Assembly: GCA_964505725.1 (NCBI GenBank)
Contig: CAZDJK010000052.1
Coordinates: forward strand, 66,396-130,395
DNA length: 64,000 bases
Direction of reading: 5' to 3'
From: CAVRJC01 sp964505725
GTDB taxonomy: Bacteria; Actinomycetota; Acidimicrobiia; IMCC26256; DASPTH01
Of this stretch, positions 61,347 to 64,000 are shown in pieces (position 1 is the stretch's first letter; each line of letters begins with the position of its first letter). Made by a program: the position numbers and the translations under genes. The notes under the pieces are model-generated. The model made no database searches. It was not told where the DNA came from and was given only the letters and a program-made list of their open reading frames with translations.

Positions 61347-62501
61347 TTACGGCTCGGGTGGGGCCGGGACATGCGGGAACAGCTCCTGGAAGGCGCCAAT
61401 GCGGATGCGATTGCTCACGTCGGCCGGTACGTCGTCGAAGAGCTCGTGGAGGGTTTTCTGCGTGTGGCCGAAGGTGCCCTCGTAGTGCGGGTAATCGCTC
61501 CCCCACACGCTGTTGGAATACCCCGCCCCCGTCATGGCCAGCACCGACGAGCGGTAGTCGTGCTGGAACGACGCGTACACCTGCGAGTAGAGGATCTCGC
61601 CCGGCAGGCGGCTGAGCTTCGGTCGCACTGCTGCGCTGTGTTGCCGGTACGCCTCGTCGAGGCGGTCGGCGAGGAACGGCACCCAGCCCGACCCGCCCTC
61701 GGAGATGATCACCTTGAGGTCGGGACGGGCGTCGAGCACACCAGAGGCCACCATCATCGCGGCGCAGCGTTGGCCGCCAAAGGTCGTCTCCGTGTAGTTC
61801 ATGACCGCGCCGCCGCGTCCGTGGTGGACGACCCCCGTGCGCTGATCGGGCGTGTGCGGCTCGGTGCCGATGTGGAACGCGATGACCATGCCTGCCTCGT
61901 CGAGCGCGTCCCACAGTGGGTCCCACTGCTCCGAGGCCCAGGTGACGTCACTCGAGTGCGGTCGTGTGGGGAGCGAGACGGCGGCGAACCCGAGGCCCTT
62001 CGCTCGTCGTACCTCAGCGAGCGCGTCGTCCACGTCGACCAGCGGCAACGAGGCCGTACACACGAAGCGCGGCGACTGGCGCTGCATGTCGTTCGCCCAG
62101 TCGTTCATGACCCTCGCGCTCTCCTTTGCGAGCACGGGGTCCTGGATGCAAAACGACCAGATCCCAAGCGACGGGAACGTCAGCTCGGCCCAGATCCCCT
62201 CGTCGTCGAGGTCTGCGAGGCGCGCCTGCAGATCCCGGCCGGAACCGGCAGTGCCTCCCGCCGGTCGCGCCTGCTGCTTCTCGTTGGCGAACTCGTCGGA
62301 CGTCAGCCCGCCCGTCATTGGCTTGGGCATCCGGCGCCGGAACGTCTGCCCGTCGACGGTCACTGTCTCCCACTGCCCGTCGGGGTCCTTGACGCTGTGG
62401 GGCATCCGCGCGGCGAGCGCCTTCGGGAGGTTCGCATCGAACAGGTCGGCGGGCTCCACGAAATGTGAATCGCCCGAGTTGGCCCACAACTTCTGCTCCA
62501 C
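61347..62501 (-). CDS. Amidohydrolase-2 family protein
   Basis: 384-residue metal-dependent hydrolase or decarboxylase of the TIM-barrel amidohydrolase class. Seen: NSGDSHFVEPADLFDANLPK, WAELTFPSLGIWSF, VIAFHIGTEPHTP, LKVIISEGGSGWVPFLADRL and NSVWGSDYPHYEGTF with the metal-binding Asp. Relatives include gamma-resorcylate and aminocarboxymuconate-semialdehyde decarboxylases, suggesting a role in aromatic-compound breakdown (inference). ATG at 62501. It is the second gene inside the tRNA-Val repeat bracket. Confidence 0.88.
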   Translation of the reverse strand: MEQKLWANSGDSHFVEPADLFDANLPKALAARMPHSVKDPDGQWETVTVDGQTFRRRMPKPMTGGLTSDEFANEKQQARPAGGTAGSGRDLQARLADLDDEGIWAELTFPSLGIWSFCIQDPVLAKESARVMNDWANDMQRQSPRFVCTASLPLVDVDDALAEVRRAKGLGFAAVSLPTRPHSSDVTWASEQWDPLWDALDEAGMVIAFHIGTEPHTPDQRTGVVHHGRGGAVMNYTETTFGGQRCAAMMVASGVLDARPDLKVIISEGGSGWVPFLADRLDEAYRQHSAAVRPKLSRLPGEILYSQVYASFQHDYRSSVLAMTGAGYSNSVWGSDYPHYEGTFGHTQKTLHELFDDVPADVSNRIRIGAFQELFPHVPAPPEP

Positions 62502-62682
62502 CGTGGCCTCCTTCAGCCTGAGAACGGGATTTTCACTACCATGCTCGAGCCGGGGGCCGCCCGACAGGGCCGGAAGTCCCGAACCCGAGGACGGACACGA
62601 ACCACGGCTTCATCGAGACGTCGCCGCGACATGATCCGACAGCGCTGTCGCGGAACATGTGTTCGACTGCCGTACACCGTTC

Positions 62683-62725
62683 ACGCGGACGGGGTCAGGC
62701 GTTCGAATCGCCTACCGCCCACCCC
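62683..62725 (+). repeat. Right copy of the 43-base tRNA-Val direct repeat (partial tRNA)
   Basis: Contains only the 3' half of tRNA-Val (T-arm and acceptor end), so it is not a functional tRNA gene. 41 of 43 bases match 60218-60260. The remaining bases 62502-62682 hold no recognisable gene. Confidence 0.65.
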
Positions 62726-62810
62726 GCTCCCGCACGCCCTTTCCCCGCGCCGATCCCGGGACGCCGCTCCTGCTGCCTTCTCGTCCCGGTCCCAGACTTG
62801 CATGCATAGC

Positions 62811-62840
62811 ACTCAGGTTTTCTGCTACCATGACTTGAGT
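62811..62840 (+). promoter_or_regulatory. Possible heat-shock operator upstream of hsp20
   Basis: ACTCAGG (62811-62817) and CTTGAGT (62834-62840) form an imperfect dyad. CTTGAGT equals one arm of the HspR-type inverted repeat, and AGCACTC (62808-62814) resembles a CIRCE arm, but neither full site is present. Weak evidence for heat-shock repressor control. Confidence 0.35.
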
Positions 62841-62856
62841 CACCCCGATGGCCCTT

Positions 62857-62901
62857 CCGGAGCAAGGATTTCCGGAGCAAGCCCAGCCGGAGCAAGCCCA
62901 G
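62857..62901 (+). repeat. Three 15-base tandem repeats in the hsp20 leader
   Basis: CCGGAGCAAG starts at 62857, 62872 and 62887, exactly 15 bases apart; the second and third units are identical (each ends CCCAG). They lie just before the ribosome-binding site (AAGGAGG at 62909-62915) and so are in the mRNA leader. Confidence 0.8.
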
Positions 62902-62923
62902 TGAGATCAAGGAGGCGCAAGCC

Positions 62924-63352
62924 ATGCTCGTCCGTTACGACCCCTTCCACGAGCTCGACCGAGTGACCGATGGCCTCTTCGGCGGCCCCCGCCGTTCGCG
63001 GTTCATGCCGATGGACGTCCTGCGCCACGATCACGATCTCGAGCTGCGATTCGACCTCCCCGGCGTTGCCGCCGACTCCCTCGACGTCGAGGTGGAGCGC
63101 AACGTCCTCACCGTGCGCGCGGAGCGCTCGTGGGCGCCCCGGGAGGGTGACGAGGTCCTCGTCCACGAGCGTCCCCAGGGATCGCTCACCCGCCAGGTGA
63201 TGCTGGGCGACTCGCTCGACACCGAGCACCTCGAGGCCCGCTACGAGCAGGGCGTCCTCATGATCAGGATCCCGGTCGCCGAGCAGGCCAAGGCCCGCAA
63301 GGTCGAGGTGCACACCGGCGCCGACGCGATCGAGGTGGGCTCCGACAACTGA
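62924..63352 (+). CDS. Small heat-shock protein (Hsp20/alpha-crystallin)
   Basis: 142-residue chaperone that holds unfolding proteins. Seen: DPFHELDRVTDGLFGG, the alpha-crystallin domain with LELRFDLPGVAADSLDVEVE, ERNVLTVRAERSWAP, GSLTRQVMLGDSLDTEHLEA, and the closing strand YEQGVLMIRIPVAE, typical of Hsp20. ATG at 62924 with AAGGAGG eight bases upstream. Leader carries tandem repeats; a hairpin terminator follows. Confidence 0.95.
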   Translation: MLVRYDPFHELDRVTDGLFGGPRRSRFMPMDVLRHDHDLELRFDLPGVAADSLDVEVERNVLTVRAERSWAPREGDEVLVHERPQGSLTRQVMLGDSLDTEHLEARYEQGVLMIRIPVAEQAKARKVEVHTGADAIEVGSDN

Positions 63353-63391
63353 GCTCCGCGAGCAGCTCGACGCGTCCCCTGGACGCGGCCT

Positions 63392-63431
63392 GCGCCCCTG
63401 CCCCCGGTCGACGATCGGGCGGCAGGGGCGC
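63392..63431 (+). terminator. Strong hairpin after hsp20
   Basis: GCGCCCCTGCC (63392-63402) and GGCAGGGGCGC (63421-63431) are perfect 11-base complements with an 18-base loop, 40 bases after the hsp20 stop. No T-run; likely terminator. Confidence 0.6.
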
Positions 63432-63510
63432 TGGCGCGATCGGCACGATCCGGGGTCCGCGCCGCGGCCACTGCGGCGCGCGACAGTGGCGCGGTTGAAG
63501 GGGGGCCGCC

Positions 63511-63756
63511 ATGGAACGGAGAGATCAGCGCGGACTGAGCGGCGGTGCGATCGCTTCGCTCGGCGGCATCGGCGCGCTGCTGATCTTCATCGTGCAGAAC
63601 ACCGAGGACGTCCGGTTCCACTTCCTGTTCTTCAGCTTCACCTGGCCGCTGTGGCTGTACACGATCGTGACCGCCCTGATCGGCGCCGTGGTGTGGTTCG
63701 GGTTCGGCGTGATGCGACGCCACCGCCGCCGTCAGGAGCGCCGCGACGACCGCTAG
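63511..63756 (+). CDS. LapA-domain (DUF1049) membrane protein
   Basis: 81-residue two-span protein. Seen: GALLIFIVQNTEDVRFHFLF and FTWPLWLYTIVTALIGAVVW, with the QNT-x-x-V-x-F pattern of the LapA/DUF1049 family, and a basic C-terminal tail. Members help lipopolysaccharide or envelope assembly in diderms; role in actinobacteria unknown. ATG at 63511 after GGGGG. Confidence 0.88.
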   Translation: MERRDQRGLSGGAIASLGGIGALLIFIVQNTEDVRFHFLFFSFTWPLWLYTIVTALIGAVVWFGFGVMRRHRRRQERRDDR

Positions 63757-63819
63757 CAGCGTCGGCGTCTCGCATCACGGACGCAGCCCGGGCGACGCGC
63801 CCCCGGTGCGATGGCGCGG

Positions 63820-63987
63820 CTACGGCCAGGCCGAGGTCGGCGCGGTCAGCGGCTCGACGACCGCGTAACGCTCCGGCGGCCCGGGCTGTTGCGCGGCCCA
63901 AGCATCCGCGTCGGTTTCCGACTCGAACGGGCCCACGATCTGGTCGGGCGCATGGTTCGCAGGACCGCACAGCACGACGAAGGGCAT
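63820..63987 (-). CDS. Small conserved-looking hypothetical protein (55 residues)
   Basis: An ATG at 63987 opens 55 codons reading MPFVVLCGPANHAPDQIVGP, then FESETDADAWAAQQPGPPE and YAVVEPLTAPTSAWP. The plan (beta strand, VGPFE-x-E-x-DADAW helix, then Y-A-V-V-E-P-L) resembles small actinobacterial hypothetical proteins. No function known. At the window's right edge; a start further upstream is possible only outside the window. Confidence 0.6.
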   Translation of the reverse strand: MPFVVLCGPANHAPDQIVGPFESETDADAWAAQQPGPPERYAVVEPLTAPTSAWP

Positions 63988-64000
63988 CCGCCGACAGTAG

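Noticed and set aside
62683..62725. Second functional tRNA-Val gene
   Set aside because: Only the T-arm and 3' acceptor side are present; no D-arm or anticodon arm lies upstream.

Overview
The window is high-GC DNA with dense coding, frequent GTG and TTG starts, and many 4-base start/stop overlaps. It looks chromosomal. The gene set points to Actinomycetota and most likely the class Acidimicrobiia or a close relative: an AftD-type arabinofuranosyltransferase, a secretin-less Tad pilus locus, a Fur/rubrerythrin/DUF3501 cluster, form I CO dehydrogenase, and MarR/DrrAB-like exporters. The class-level assignment is inference; no rRNA gene is present.

Layout. 1-3.1 kb: two membrane glycosyltransferases, the first cut by the window edge. 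3.0-5.9 kb: a MarR regulator with a VOC protein, divergent from a DrrAB-like ABC exporter. 5.9-7.5 kb: a secreted protein with a C-terminal cupredoxin. 7.6-15.1 kb: a ten-gene Tad/Flp pilus operon (cpaB, cpaE/tadZ, cpaF/tadA, tadB, tadC, pilin, three TadE/TadG-type minor pilins, a secreted PKD protein), in which all but one junction are 4-base overlaps. 15.2-23.6 kb: a universal stress protein, a flavoprotein, AftD, and a membrane glycosyltransferase paralogous to the one at the window start. 23.7-25.3 kb: a class II aldolase/2-hydroxyacid dehydrogenase pair. 25.4-27.4 kb: Fur-family regulator, rubrerythrin, DUF3501 protein, dUTPase, then tRNA-Gly. 27.6-32.3 kb: form I aerobic CO dehydrogenase (coxM-coxS-coxL) plus an XdhC/CoxI maturation protein fused to a YHS domain. 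32.3-38.8 kb: an accessory zone of visibly lower GC with VOC proteins, methyltransferases and gene remnants, including a VOC C-terminal scrap and a frameshifted nucleotidyltransferase. 38.8-43 kb: small oxidoreductase and membrane genes. 43-46.5 kb: a second TadE/TadG module in one operon with an ECF sigma factor and a probable anti-sigma factor that has a Gly/Asn-rich tail. 46.8-60 kb: mixed metabolism (B12-binding-like protein, acetoacetyl-CoA synthetase, BBE oxidoreductase, copper proteins, SDR, CAP lipoprotein, a large FtsX-type permease). 60-64 kb: tRNA-Val, a 43-base repeat of its 3' end 2.5 kb away that brackets two genes, a small heat-shock protein with tandem repeats in its leader, and a 55-residue gene at the right edge.

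How the genes work together. The first pilus operon supplies the motor, platform, pilin and minor pilins of a monoderm Tad machine. The sigma-controlled module may supply alternative minor pilins under stress or surface signals. AftD, the two GT-C-like proteins, the GT87 protein and the flavoprotein suggest an arabinan-type or other complex envelope glycan. The CO dehydrogenase cluster would let the cell scavenge trace CO as an electron source, and the Fur/rubrerythrin/DUF3501 cluster is a peroxide defence set. No complete new system can be proved from sequence alone. The most unusual features are the sigma/anti-sigma-controlled TadE/TadG module, the tRNA-Val-bracketed segment without an integrase, and the repeat-rich promoter region of the Tad operon.
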